Below are positions 44,247 to 54,854 of a stretch of DNA of 64,000 bases, piece after piece; position 1 is the stretch's first letter; each line of letters opens with the position of its first letter. A program made the translations under genes and the position numbers. Source of the stretch: Nitrospirota bacterium (GTDB lineage: Bacteria; Nitrospirota; Nitrospiria; SBBL01; JAADHI01); contig JAJDBW010000061.1 in assembly GCA_029261155.1 (NCBI GenBank), positions 1-64,000 on the forward strand, given 5' to 3'. The notes beneath the pieces were generated by a model. It did not search any database. It saw nothing but the letters and a program-made list of their open reading frames with translations, and was not told the origin of the DNA.

Positions 44247-45986
44247 ATGATAAAGATCTCTATATTAAACGATTCGCATTTCCCGCTTGCCGGAAACAGG
44301 ATGGCACAGGTGCAGGAGATTTTCCGCCAAAGCTTTCCCGATCTGGCCGACTATGCGGATGCCCTCCCCTCCCGCTTGCAAGACCCCATTGAACATGGGT
44401 ACCGATCGATGCTCCTGATTGCCGAGCGGGTACTGGGTCAAGTGGAAGCCTTTGCCCTCCTTGTCCATTTTCCCACTATTGGGTGCGCCTTCCTGGATTA
44501 TATTGCATCGAGAGGCGTCGTCCGTGGAACCGGTGTTGGGAGTGCGCTCTATGAAGGCGTTCGAGAACTTTGCCAGGATATGCAGGTGAAAGGGCTCTAC
44601 ATTGAAGTCCAACCGGATCGAGATGCAGCAAGCGCCGATACGCTCTTGATGAAAAATGCGGAAAAACGGATTCGTTTCTATGAGCACTACGGCGTTCGAA
44701 TTATCGACAATCCGGCCTACTCGGTGCCCGTGGGCGATCCTTCGACATCGGCCTTCCTACTTTATGATTGCTTAGGTAAGACGCCGACTTTAAAACGTAA
44801 GGAAGCGCAAACAGCCGTTGAAAAGATACTGACGCAACGCTTTGGGCACCTTGCCGATCCGGCCTATCTTCAAGCGGTTCTTCAAGGTTTTCCGAACGAT
44901 CCGGTTTCCTTTCTCCCCTTTCGTTCTAAAAAGATTCAAGAAGAAGACGGCTTAATTCTCACGCAACGCCTTTCCAAGTGGTTCGCCGTGGTGCATAGCC
45001 CGAAACACGAACTCCACCATGTCAAGGAACGGGGTTATTTTGAACGGCCGGTCCGTCTGAATGCAATCAATCAAATCTTAAATGCGGTCCATCTCTTTTC
45101 GCCCGTTACGCCAAAAAAATACAGCGACAAACATCTCTTAGCCGTACACGACGCCGACTTTGTGACCTATTTAAGGACCATCTGCACAAAGCTCAAGGAA
45201 AAGCGACCGGTCTACCCCAACACCTTTCCATTGCGCCGAAAGGTCAGTCGTCCAAAAGTTTTGGCCGTGCAAGCCGGATATTATTGCATCGATACGGGGA
45301 CACCGCTCTATCCCAACGCCTACATTGCCGCCCGTGCGACGGTCGATACCGTCCTCACCGCCGCTGACGAAATCCTAATGGGCAAACGCATGGCCTATGC
45401 GGTGTGCCGCCCGCCGGGCCATCATGCCGGGAAACGATTTTACGGCGGATTTTGCTACTTTAACAATGCGGCTATCGCGGCGCAATATTTGGCCTCACAG
45501 ACCCAAAGCCGAATCGCTATTTTGGATATCGATTTTCATCACGGCAACGGCACGCAAGACATCTTCTACGAACGCGCTGACGTATTGTTTGTGTCGATAC
45601 ACGGCCACCCCGACTATGCCTACCCTTATTTCAGCGGTTATGCGGACGAATCTGGTGAAGGCCCTGGCCTCGGCTTCAATCGAAATTTTCCTTTGCCGCC
45701 GCAGACCGACGAAAAAAAATATCTGAGCACCTTCAAAACGGCACTGGAAACGATTATGGATTTTAAACCGGAAGTCCTCGTCGTCTCTGTGGGATTCGAC
45801 ATTTTAAAAGGAGATCCCACCGGTACCTTCCTGCTGCCACCCGCCATCTTCCGCAACATCGGAGAAGGCTTGATGGCGACACGTATTCCCCTACTCCTTG
45901 TACAAGAAGGTGGATACAACATTCGCAATATCAAACGCGGCTGCGTGGCCCTCTTCAATGGACTACAGGCTTCGAGCGCTGCATAG
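44247..45986 (+). CDS. Fusion: N-terminal GNAT acetyltransferase + C-terminal HDAC-family deacetylase
   Basis: GNAT motif A (VRGTGVGSALYEGVREL) and HDAC motifs RPPGHHAGKRFYGGFCYFNNAAIAAQYL, LDIDFHHGNGTQDIFY, VSVGFDILKGDP in one uninterrupted 579-aa ORF. Confidence 0.9.
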   Translation: MIKISILNDSHFPLAGNRMAQVQEIFRQSFPDLADYADALPSRLQDPIEHGYRSMLLIAERVLGQVEAFALLVHFPTIGCAFLDYIASRGVVRGTGVGSALYEGVRELCQDMQVKGLYIEVQPDRDAASADTLLMKNAEKRIRFYEHYGVRIIDNPAYSVPVGDPSTSAFLLYDCLGKTPTLKRKEAQTAVEKILTQRFGHLADPAYLQAVLQGFPNDPVSFLPFRSKKIQEEDGLILTQRLSKWFAVVHSPKHELHHVKERGYFERPVRLNAINQILNAVHLFSPVTPKKYSDKHLLAVHDADFVTYLRTICTKLKEKRPVYPNTFPLRRKVSRPKVLAVQAGYYCIDTGTPLYPNAYIAARATVDTVLTAADEILMGKRMAYAVCRPPGHHAGKRFYGGFCYFNNAAIAAQYLASQTQSRIAILDIDFHHGNGTQDIFYERADVLFVSIHGHPDYAYPYFSGYADESGEGPGLGFNRNFPLPPQTDEKKYLSTFKTALETIMDFKPEVLVVSVGFDILKGDPTGTFLLPPAIFRNIGEGLMATRIPLLLVQEGGYNIRNIKRGCVALFNGLQASSAA

Positions 45987-46078
45987 AGAGATCTCCCATC
46001 GACCATTAAAGCGATTGGATTTAAATCGCCAAATCGGTTATTTTCTACGCAATCATAGGCATAAAGGAGGACTGCAAA

Positions 46079-46879
46079 TTGACGATGGCGTTTGGGCTCG
46101 ATCCCCCGGACAACCCTAAAGGCGGGAAAACCTTGATTGTGGGTCCGGAAGGCGAAAGCGATTTCCTCCTGCCCAGCGAGGCTTTAAAAAATGCGGGTCC
46201 GGACGACCAAGTCTTTGTGCTCCCCGGTCGCTATGAAGACAAGATTTTCGCCGTGGATCGACCCATTCAATTGGTGGGTGCAGGGAAAGACCAGGTCGAA
46301 ATTTTCAACCGTCGTGGCGGGCCCATCTATTTGCAAAAGGTGCCGGAAGGGCTCATTGGCGGCATCACGTTCCGATATGTGGGCAGCGATCAGCACTCGG
46401 CCATGAATCTGCTGGATAGCACCTGCATTATCACCGGCTGCCGGATTAAGGATGGCATCCAATCTGGGATTGTTATCTACGGGCCGGAGTCGCGCGCCTC
46501 TGTCGTGAACAGTGAAATCTGCCACAATCGCGAATCCGGCATCTTTATCTTTGCCGGCGCGCGGCCCTATATTCGCGAAAACGACTGTTTCGACAACCAC
46601 CACTTTGGCATCGCCGTGCGGGATGCAGACACTTGTCCCGATTTGGTTCGCAACACCTGCCGGAACAACATGCTCAGCGGCATCCTCCTTTTTCATTTCG
46701 CCGAAGCGATGATGCTCGAAAACCGCTGCTTCGAGAATGAAGATTGGGGCATGGTCATCACGCCCGACTGTAAACCCTCACCGCCACTCGAATCCATCGC
46801 CCAGTCCAATCGTTTAGAACCCAATCCCCGTGGGGCGCTCATTGAAACGGACGATCCCTTGCGTGAAATCGGACGCTAA
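46079..46879 (+). CDS. Right-handed parallel beta-helix protein
   Basis: Repeats such as SGIFIFAGARPYIRENDCFDNHHFGIAVRDADTCPDLVRNTCRNNMLSGILLF; RBS aaaggagg; TTG start. Confidence 0.8.
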   Translation: MTMAFGLDPPDNPKGGKTLIVGPEGESDFLLPSEALKNAGPDDQVFVLPGRYEDKIFAVDRPIQLVGAGKDQVEIFNRRGGPIYLQKVPEGLIGGITFRYVGSDQHSAMNLLDSTCIITGCRIKDGIQSGIVIYGPESRASVVNSEICHNRESGIFIFAGARPYIRENDCFDNHHFGIAVRDADTCPDLVRNTCRNNMLSGILLFHFAEAMMLENRCFENEDWGMVITPDCKPSPPLESIAQSNRLEPNPRGALIETDDPLREIGR

Positions 46880-47038
46880 AACGAAAGAGGGCCTCCGGCT
46901 TATCATTTGTTCCATTATCGCTTTACTTTAGGGCGCTTAGGCTTGACAAGTTAAAGCGAAACAAGATAGCCTTAAGCCACTTATCCCCGTTCGATCAGGC
47001 CTAAGCGATTGGGACCTTCCATTCGGAGCAAGATGCGA

Positions 47039-47806
47039 ATGAACAAAACAAGCCCATCATCCTTCTCCTTCGTTTTTATACTGACCTTTATTACAGGCTG
47101 CGGGAGCAGTAATCCCAGCGAGGAAGCCGGCTCGCCGGCCACGACGAGTGCCCGTGTCTTAAACGCCGGCACGGCGATTTCTGAAGAATTTCCGCCCAGC
47201 CCGCTCTGCGAACCCACTGCGACCACAGGCGTCATCCAAGGATCCGTTAAAGATCCCTTCCTGGATTTCGTCGTTTTCGGCGCAGGCGTCACGCTGACGC
47301 GCGAAGGAACATCCCCCCAGCATACCTCAACCGATGAACACGGCACTTACCGCTTTTGTAATTTAGAACCCGGCATTTATCAACTGGCCGCTTATGCCCT
47401 CGGTTTTGAGTCAGTGAATGGCACCTCGGAATTAAATGTTGAGGTCAAAGCGGGCTTGTTTCATACAAGCGATCTGGAACTGAATTTGGGTGCACAAGAA
47501 ATCCCAAGCAACATTGGGGCGGTACGAGGAAGCGTAAGCGATAAGGCCACCTTAAAAGTGCTTTCAGGTGTTGCCGTAGAAGCCTTAAATAATGTCATCA
47601 CCACCGAAAATGGCACCACCGGCGATATCGTCAAAGGCACAGAGACTGATATTAACGGCGAGTTCTTTCTATCGCTCAGTATCGGCACCCATGTCCTCCG
47701 GATTTCTAAACAAGGCTATATTACCCCAGCCATCCTTTTAGTCACCATCCACAGCGATAAAGTCACCAGGCTAAGAAACGATCCGGTCGAACTTTTTCCC
47801 GAATAA
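47039..47806 (+). CDS. Lipoprotein with carboxypeptidase regulatory-like repeats
   Basis: Lipobox FITGC; TDEHGTYRFCNLEPGIYQLAAYALGFE and DINGEFFLSLSIGTHVLRISKQGYI. Confidence 0.75.
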   Translation: MNKTSPSSFSFVFILTFITGCGSSNPSEEAGSPATTSARVLNAGTAISEEFPPSPLCEPTATTGVIQGSVKDPFLDFVVFGAGVTLTREGTSPQHTSTDEHGTYRFCNLEPGIYQLAAYALGFESVNGTSELNVEVKAGLFHTSDLELNLGAQEIPSNIGAVRGSVSDKATLKVLSGVAVEALNNVITTENGTTGDIVKGTETDINGEFFLSLSIGTHVLRISKQGYITPAILLVTIHSDKVTRLRNDPVELFPE

Positions 47807-48030
47807 TACGCTTTTCCTTTTTAAGCCCTCTTTGATAACTTCCGGCCGGATATAGCCCCCATTAAAATTCCCATTGCTTCGGGAAGAGACCAGCGGTATA
47901 ATTGGCTCAGTTCAAGCCCTTCACATGTTCATTCTTTTCAATACTCCCTAGACAAGATTGACTTTTGAGGAAGAACACCACGCCAAATAGGCTTGGCGTG
48001 TGTACAAATGCACCGATCGAGGTATGATGT

Positions 48031-49866
48031 ATGAAGACAGAGGCAAAGATGAAACTTAGAGAAGATATTCGAAACATTGCAATCATCGCCCATGTCGACC
48101 ACGGGAAAACCACCCTCGTCGATAAAATGCTCCAGCAAGGGGGAGCGTTTCATGCGCGTGAAGGCATCGTTGAACGCGTCATGGACTCCAACGATCTCGA
48201 ACGGGAACGCGGGATCACCATTCTTGCCAAAAATACCTCGATTCATTACCGGGACTATAAGATCAATATTGTCGATACTCCGGGTCATGCCGATTTTTCG
48301 GGCGAAGTCGAACGCACACTCAAGATGGTCGATGGCGTCCTTCTGCTCGTTGACGCCTTCGAAGGGGCAATGCCGCAGACCAAGTTCGTGTTAAAGAAGG
48401 CACTGGAACTCAATCTAAATCCGATTGTGGTCATCAATAAAATCGATCGGCCGGGCGCACGGCCCTTGGAAGTGGCCGATCAGGTAACAGACCTTTTTCT
48501 CGAACTCGATGAAGAAGGAAACCAACTCGACTTTCCCATCGTTTATACCTCGGCAAAAGCAGGCATCGCCAAACTAAAAATGGAAGATGAGGCCTCGGAC
48601 CTCGCGCCCCTCTTCGACATGATTTTGGATAAAGTGAATCCCCCGACCGGTGACGACGAAGCCCCCTTTCAGATGTTGGTGTCTTCCCTCGAATACGACA
48701 ACTTCATCGGCCGTGTATCGCTAGGCAGAATAAACCATGGGAAAATTTCGCTCGGCGCCCAGGTCGCCCTCATCCAGAAAAGTGGGGAGATTGTAAAGGG
48801 GAAAGTCACCCGACTTATTGGGTATGAAGGATTGAAAAAGGTGGAATTGAAAGAGGCTGCCGCGGGCGAAATTGTGGGAATTGCCGGACTCGAATCCGTC
48901 CAAATCGGCGAAACCCTCGCCGACCCGGAAAACCCGCTTGCCCTTCCGTCAATTTCCATCGGTGAACCCACCATCTCGATGAACTTTATGGTGAACACCT
49001 CCCCCTTTGCGGGCACGGAAGGCGACTACGTCACCAGCCGACAAATTCGAGACCGCCTCTTCCAGGAACTGCGATCGAACGTCGCCCTCAAAGTCGAGGA
49101 AACCGAGACGACCGAATCGTTCAAAGTGTCCGGACGCGGCGAACTGCATCTATCGATTCTCATCGAAACCATGCGACGCGAGGGCTATGAGTTTGCCGTC
49201 TCCCGTCCGAACGTGATTTTCAAAACTGTGAATAACGAAAAGCAGGAACCGGTCGAGTCTCTGACCTTAGACGTGGATGACACCTACATTGGAGCAGTCA
49301 TGGAAAGCCTTGGACGGCGGCGGGGCGAACTTCAACAGATGGGCAATTCCCACGGGGGCCATACGCGCTTGGAATTTGATGTACCCTCGCGAGGCCTCAT
49401 CGGTTACCGGTCCGAATTTTTGACGACGACCCGCGGCACCGGCATCATGAATTACGTTTTTTCGGGCTACCAGCCTTACAAAGGGGAAATTCCAGCCCGA
49501 ACCAAAGGGGCATTAATTTCATTAGGCGCGGGAGACGCCATCACCTTCTCTCTTCACAATATCCAAGAAAGAGGCCAGCTCTTTATTGCTTCAGGCGAAA
49601 AGGTCTACGAAGGCATGGTTATCGGGGCCCACAGCCGCGCCAGTGACTTGGTCGTGAATGCCTGCAAGAAGAAGCACTTAACCAATATGCGTTCATCGGG
49701 TGCTGACGATGCCTTAGTTCTCACACCCCCTCGAAAGATGTCCCTCGAAGAAGGTATCGCCTTCCTGGCGGATGACGAGTTGCTTGAGGTTACACCCAAA
49801 TCGATTCGATTCCGAAAAAAACTCCTGAATGAGAATGACAGAAAACGGATGGCGAAAACGGGTTAG
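48031..49866 (+). CDS. typA: GTPase TypA/BipA
   Basis: [40 protein letters not shown]; alternative start ATG 48049. Confidence 0.96.
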   Translation: MKTEAKMKLREDIRNIAIIAHVDHGKTTLVDKMLQQGGAFHAREGIVERVMDSNDLERERGITILAKNTSIHYRDYKINIVDTPGHADFSGEVERTLKMVDGVLLLVDAFEGAMPQTKFVLKKALELNLNPIVVINKIDRPGARPLEVADQVTDLFLELDEEGNQLDFPIVYTSAKAGIAKLKMEDEASDLAPLFDMILDKVNPPTGDDEAPFQMLVSSLEYDNFIGRVSLGRINHGKISLGAQVALIQKSGEIVKGKVTRLIGYEGLKKVELKEAAAGEIVGIAGLESVQIGETLADPENPLALPSISIGEPTISMNFMVNTSPFAGTEGDYVTSRQIRDRLFQELRSNVALKVEETETTESFKVSGRGELHLSILIETMRREGYEFAVSRPNVIFKTVNNEKQEPVESLTLDVDDTYIGAVMESLGRRRGELQQMGNSHGGHTRLEFDVPSRGLIGYRSEFLTTTRGTGIMNYVFSGYQPYKGEIPARTKGALISLGAGDAITFSLHNIQERGQLFIASGEKVYEGMVIGAHSRASDLVVNACKKKHLTNMRSSGADDALVLTPPRKMSLEEGIAFLADDELLEVTPKSIRFRKKLLNENDRKRMAKTG

Positions 49867-49913
49867 AGGCATTGTCCGATAACCCTCGTGTTCCGGTCAT
49901 CAGGGACGAAGGT

Positions 49914-50258
49914 TTAGGATTTGTTTTTCGGCTTTCCTGCAAAATGTTCCGGACGACTGACCGATACATCCGATACAAGCATAATGCCCATGTAACGGTG
50001 AAAGATCGGATTTAAGCCTGCCAAAACAGATTCGACTTTTTCTTCGGGAATGACCGTCATCACCATCTGCAAACTGTCCATTTCGTTAAACATCGGATGC
50101 GCGGAGTGGTAACCATGCTCCCCTTTCCCCGAGATATTGCTGATAATGGTGTAGCCTCCCGCCTCGATACTATCGAGTAAATCTGTGACATAGTCAATAT
50201 GTTCGCCTTGAATGATGATGCGGATTTCTTTCATGGGATAGAGTATTAATTCGGTCAT
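49914..50258 (-). CDS. PII-like regulatory protein linked to the Dab operon
   Basis: Short alpha/beta PII-like sequence (KEIRIIIQGEHIDYVTDLLDSIEAGGYTIISNISGKGEHGYHSA); immediately downstream of dabA. Confidence 0.7.
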   Translation of the reverse strand: MTELILYPMKEIRIIIQGEHIDYVTDLLDSIEAGGYTIISNISGKGEHGYHSAHPMFNEMDSLQMVMTVIPEEKVESVLAGLNPIFHRYMGIMLVSDVSVSRPEHFAGKPKNKS

Positions 50259-50293
50259 TTTTCTATTTTCCTTTCTGAATTTAAAAAGCCCCT

Positions 50294-53200
50294 CTAAAGT
50301 TCTTGTTTCATTTTCTTTAAGTCCAATGTCTCTTCCTGCCAGGTCCTATTTTTCGTATAACGATAGAAGATGTTTTCATCGAGGGCGACAAGATGAACCC
50401 AACCCTTGTGAAAGTGGTTTTCCAATACACGATGACGCTTAATAATCTTTTCAATGCGTTCTCTGGGTGCTTCAATAATCGTAAACAGTCGCATGGGTTC
50501 ATGATAGGGTAAGGGGCCATCCCAAACAGACTGAAGTGGGAGACCGATACGGAGATCGCTTTCGGCACCATACATGATACCGAGACGACCGACCACATTG
50601 TGATAAATCTTGTTACCGCTGCCATAAATTTCATTGTCGGTCGTCGAAAAGTAATAGGCCATATTAATCCATTGCGCAACCACCTGAGGACCCGTCATAA
50701 TAATTTCTAACAATTGACCTCTCGGATCGATCCGGTAATCGTAAGAATGAAGAAACGTCCGTCCGCCAAGATCGATTCCTTTGATCAGTTGACCTCTTGA
50801 AATGATCATTGCCGCATTTCCGGAAAGACCCCATTCCGGACGCACTTGGCTCCACGTTGCGCTCCGCGCATGAACCTCGTCATCCGCTTTTTGAAGAGAG
50901 AGCTCGCCCACGATTCCAGGAAAAGATCGACAGCGTTCCTGGCTGTTGTGTTGACCTGCCTTTTTAAGATCCGCTTTTAAAACCTCGATATCGTCCAGAT
51001 GGCTTGATGGAAGATCATTAAGATCGTAGAGCTCAACCTCATCTGTTGTGGTATCGTGTTGTCCGGCAATAAAGACGGTGTCTTCAGGAATAATCATCCC
51101 CTCCTTCTTCAGCACTTCACGTACATGTCTTTTATTTGCCAAGGCGACCAAAACCCGCGCATTAGGATTGCCTGGGTTTCCACCACAGGCCCCGCAATCC
51201 AGGGCGGCTTCATAGGGATTATTATCCGAACTGCTGCCATGTGCACAAAAAAGGACAAGTCGGGCAAAATTCCGGGTCAAGCCCATCAGGCTTAATGCAG
51301 TCCGAACGGTAAAGGCCTGCTCGTTTAAGGTAAAGCCTGTACGCGTAATGCGCTCCATCCTGGCGGAAGCCCAGGACGTTGTAATCATGTACTCCTCGCG
51401 GAGTATTTGCACAAAAGCCAGTAGGTCTTCGGACGATTGAAACGGCGTACCTGTGACGAGGCTTCCCACTTCTGCTGGATCGATCTCAAGGAGATCTCCT
51501 TTCATCGCCAAGACACGTAGGGCTTCTATGACATCGGTCGTAATGGATTTTCGATGCCTAGGGAACTTTTCTAAAAAGGCGTTTTTCACCTTGAGTTGCT
51601 GTTCGGACGCGATCGTCTTTTCGACCGCCTCTCGCGAGAACTTATCGAGGGTTAACTCCGTACCAATGGGTGGGGCCAAGCGCTTTAGAAGCTTCCCCAC
51701 CTGTCTTTTATAGCTTGCGGGAAAGAATGTTTTACCGAACAAGGGAATTCCGAAAAACCAACCGATCGATTCAACCATGACATAAGGTGTAATTACATTC
51801 TCCTTTAAATCATGAAGGAGCGTATGCGCTGCATGAATAAAGACCAAGCCCATCTGATGCCTTGAAACCTCTTGCTTCTGAGAAGGATGCGGGTTTTCAT
51901 TCACCACGTTTTTTGCGCTGACTATCGGCGGAAAAAGATCGTTTTCGTGGTGCCGACCGAATCCACAATAGCGAATAAAAACGGTGAAGAAACCCGCCAT
52001 GCCAAAGCATTCGTAATTCCCAAGTTTTTCGAGATTTCGACGGAAGGGCTCCGAACGGACATCAATACAGAATACGGCTTGCGCCCGAGGCCGTTGGCTT
52101 TCCTTGTCCGAAGCAGCTTGATCAATCCGATCAATCTGACCGACCCTGTCCTGCAATTTATTGAGTAACTCGCTTTGATATGCCGATTCTAAGGCCACGA
52201 GCCAGCTTGTGCCGTGAGTCGATTCCGGGTTTGAGTCGATCCAATAAATGACTTTCATCAGATCATCAACAGGGCTTTCGAGCCAGGTTTTCGTATCGAC
52301 ATCGAGAATGCTTCCTAAAACCAAAAGACGCCAGGCCGCTGACAATGATTTTATTTTTAGTTGTTGCGGTTCAATTGCGTGCGCGTATTCCGCAAAGAGA
52401 GTCTGCCATGGACCCTGGTCACTCGCCGGCCCTCGGCTGGAAAGGCGGTCAACTTGATCCGCATACCCAGGTGGAAGCCCCCGCCCGCGCCTTTCTCGCC
52501 TAAGAAAAACTTGCTCGGGATGGCTCGTAATAAAATTTGAAAAGGCCGTGTAGGTCGCGGCAGTTTGAATCGTTTGCCGACAGGCGACCTCTAAATATTC
52601 ACGCGCATACCAAAGTCGAACTGCAAGGTATTGGACCAAATCAACCGGGTAGGCATCCTGCCAAGCATAATCGTGATGTTCGGCCCGCCATTTGATAAAG
52701 GCAGTCCATCCAGGCATGGCCGCCAAATGAAGCATGAGGTAATCTTGACGCAGGTTTTCCGGAATCTCCATCGCGTCCAAGCTTTCCAATAGACAGTCTT
52801 CCGATGAATGAGACAATTGTGCTATTTTAAGACCAATCTTGGGGATCCCTCCGAGGTCCGATGCGTTTACAGCAAGTTCCTTCCAGCTTAAATAAAGCCC
52901 CTTTTCTCGTCCCGGAATTTCCCAAGGCGCATGACCTTCATCCAAAAAAATGCGGCACCATTTAATCATCTCACTGTTAATTAATGATGTAACATCTGTG
53001 CCAGCAATGGCGTCCAAGCCATCGGCAAGATCGAACTTCCGTCCCAGCCCTGTACGGAGGGCATCGACAGAAACATTTAATTCGGTTTCCAGGTCAGCGG
53101 GTTTTAAAATCGATTCCAGTTTTCTGGCAAGATCCTGAAGAATGATTCGGTCTGGACGATGATCGACTGCGGCCGCAATGGTCTCCGGTGCCGGCGCGGA

Positions 53201-53563
53201 TAAACCGCGCAAAAAGTGAGCCCGAAGCACTGCAAGTTGACTTATACTGCATCCGCCCAATACGACATCTTCATCTAAGGCGATTTTTTGAAGCGCGGCG
53301 TCGAGATCGTTTTGCTGAATGCGCCCGGAGGAATAATATTTTCTGTAGGTCTCATTCGAAAGGTAGCCTTTTCCACCAAATAGCTGTTTACCGCGATCGA
53401 CCGCGTCTTCGAACGCCAAATATTCTAAATCATGCAGTGGATTATTCGAAATGAAATTATGCATCGGCCAAGTATGCGCCAGGCCTTCACTCGCCAGTTT
53501 TACCAAGCCTCGAAGGCTCATTCGAGATGATCTGCTATAGGTTTTGGAACTTACTTCTGCCAT
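50294..53563 (-). CDS. dabA: DUF2309/UPF0753 inorganic carbon transporter subunit DabA
   Basis: AVFCIDVRSEPFRRNLE, VLFCAHGSSSDNNPYEAALDCGACGGNPGNPNARVLVALAN. Confidence 0.93.
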   Translation of the reverse strand: MAEVSSKTYSRSSRMSLRGLVKLASEGLAHTWPMHNFISNNPLHDLEYLAFEDAVDRGKQLFGGKGYLSNETYRKYYSSGRIQQNDLDAALQKIALDEDVVLGGCSISQLAVLRAHFLRGLSAPAPETIAAAVDHRPDRIILQDLARKLESILKPADLETELNVSVDALRTGLGRKFDLADGLDAIAGTDVTSLINSEMIKWCRIFLDEGHAPWEIPGREKGLYLSWKELAVNASDLGGIPKIGLKIAQLSHSSEDCLLESLDAMEIPENLRQDYLMLHLAAMPGWTAFIKWRAEHHDYAWQDAYPVDLVQYLAVRLWYAREYLEVACRQTIQTAATYTAFSNFITSHPEQVFLRRERRGRGLPPGYADQVDRLSSRGPASDQGPWQTLFAEYAHAIEPQQLKIKSLSAAWRLLVLGSILDVDTKTWLESPVDDLMKVIYWIDSNPESTHGTSWLVALESAYQSELLNKLQDRVGQIDRIDQAASDKESQRPRAQAVFCIDVRSEPFRRNLEKLGNYECFGMAGFFTVFIRYCGFGRHHENDLFPPIVSAKNVVNENPHPSQKQEVSRHQMGLVFIHAAHTLLHDLKENVITPYVMVESIGWFFGIPLFGKTFFPASYKRQVGKLLKRLAPPIGTELTLDKFSREAVEKTIASEQQLKVKNAFLEKFPRHRKSITTDVIEALRVLAMKGDLLEIDPAEVGSLVTGTPFQSSEDLLAFVQILREEYMITTSWASARMERITRTGFTLNEQAFTVRTALSLMGLTRNFARLVLFCAHGSSSDNNPYEAALDCGACGGNPGNPNARVLVALANKRHVREVLKKEGMIIPEDTVFIAGQHDTTTDEVELYDLNDLPSSHLDDIEVLKADLKKAGQHNSQERCRSFPGIVGELSLQKADDEVHARSATWSQVRPEWGLSGNAAMIISRGQLIKGIDLGGRTFLHSYDYRIDPRGQLLEIIMTGPQVVAQWINMAYYFSTTDNEIYGSGNKIYHNVVGRLGIMYGAESDLRIGLPLQSVWDGPLPYHEPMRLFTIIEAPRERIEKIIKRHRVLENHFHKGWVHLVALDENIFYRYTKNRTWQEETLDLKKMKQEL

Positions 53564-54843
53564 AGTGCGACATCCATGATTGGCGTGAAAAGATTAGGAA
53601 CTTGGGTCAGCCCAAAAAGACGATAAGGGGCAATCCCAATAAGGATTAAGACAATGATAATGAGCGATAAGGATATTATTTCACCCCGTCCGAAATCACG
53701 ATGAATCCAGTCGGTTTTTACAGGTCCAAAAAGAATTTTTTGCATCAAGACCGGGAGGGTCCAGGAAACCAAAAACCAAGCCAGCAATATGATCACTAAA
53801 CCCACTGAGAAATTATTCGAATGCGAAAACGCCATCTCGATAAATCCGGAAAATACACCAAAAAATGGAAGACCCATGGCCGAAGCAATCAGCAGTGAAA
53901 ACAAGATGCCAAATCGAGGCATGGCCGAAGCAAGCCCACCGAATTGCTCAAGGGTCAGATCGCCATATCGCGATTTTAGACCCAGCCAACTTAGAAAGAG
54001 CCCACTCAGTGTAAGAGAAGACGCGCATAAAAATATGACAGCAGGAGGCAGTTTCGCCTCAGGTCCAAGAATGTACCACCACAGAATTGACCAGAACACA
54101 AGCGCGACCTGCGATAAGAGCTGGGAAAGGCTATTTTGTTTGAAACTTCTGAGTGCACCAACCATGAGGCCCAGCAAGGCGCACACAAGCAGAATAGGAT
54201 TCAAGGCTTCTGGGAGTTCAGAGTAAATCTGCGCGAGTCCGAAAAACCCCAAAATCGGGAGAAACAGAGAAAGGAACGCCGGCAGTATCCCATGAAAATT
54301 TCTTAGCAGACTGAGGTATGCGCCATGAAAAGGAAAAAGCGGCAGTAAAGTTATATAGACCACGAACAATGCGATTTGTCGATATGTATCCTCCAAAAAG
54401 GGCGAAGTTATGAGACAAAGAATACTGAGACCATAAAGGCCAAAAAGCCAGGGGGCATGGGGATCGGAGAAACGGCCTGTCCGCAACTGGATTACAATAA
54501 TTAAAGCAAGAATGCCGACCAAATAGATCAAGCCGCCTTGGTCCGGACTCAATAAATAACCAAAACCGAGACCGGAAAAAAAGAGCAGATTAAAAAGTTC
54601 GGAAGCGCTGCCTCTTTGCGGATATCCGAGCACCAACACGCAAGCAGAAAGCGCAATTAAAAGAAGCAGCGGTGCCGTGAGGGCATTCATTATATGAGGT
54701 GGAAAACGGAGCAGAAGAAAAAGTTCCACGGTCGTAATGAATAAAAACCATCCTCGCATTCCTTTCGGTTTCGATCCAAGGAAGAGGCCAATCATCGCGC
54801 CGAGGATAGGCAGCCCGACTAGAACATGTACGGAAGTGATCAT
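53551..54843 (-). CDS. Antiporter-like (NuoM/N-type) multi-pass membrane subunit
   Basis: About a dozen TM stretches, operon position between dabA and a NuoL-like gene; 13-bp overlap with dabA. Confidence 0.75.
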   Translation of the reverse strand: MITSVHVLVGLPILGAMIGLFLGSKPKGMRGWFLFITTVELFLLLRFPPHIMNALTAPLLLLIALSACVLVLGYPQRGSASELFNLLFFSGLGFGYLLSPDQGGLIYLVGILALIIVIQLRTGRFSDPHAPWLFGLYGLSILCLITSPFLEDTYRQIALFVVYITLLPLFPFHGAYLSLLRNFHGILPAFLSLFLPILGFFGLAQIYSELPEALNPILLVCALLGLMVGALRSFKQNSLSQLLSQVALVFWSILWWYILGPEAKLPPAVIFLCASSLTLSGLFLSWLGLKSRYGDLTLEQFGGLASAMPRFGILFSLLIASAMGLPFFGVFSGFIEMAFSHSNNFSVGLVIILLAWFLVSWTLPVLMQKILFGPVKTDWIHRDFGRGEIISLSLIIIVLILIGIAPYRLFGLTQVPNLFTPIMDVALWQK

Positions 54844-54854
54844 ACCTTCACCAT

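Noticed and set aside
46184-46696. 170-aa ORF antisense to the beta-helix gene
   Set aside because: Shadow ORF opposite a repetitive, well-supported coding frame.
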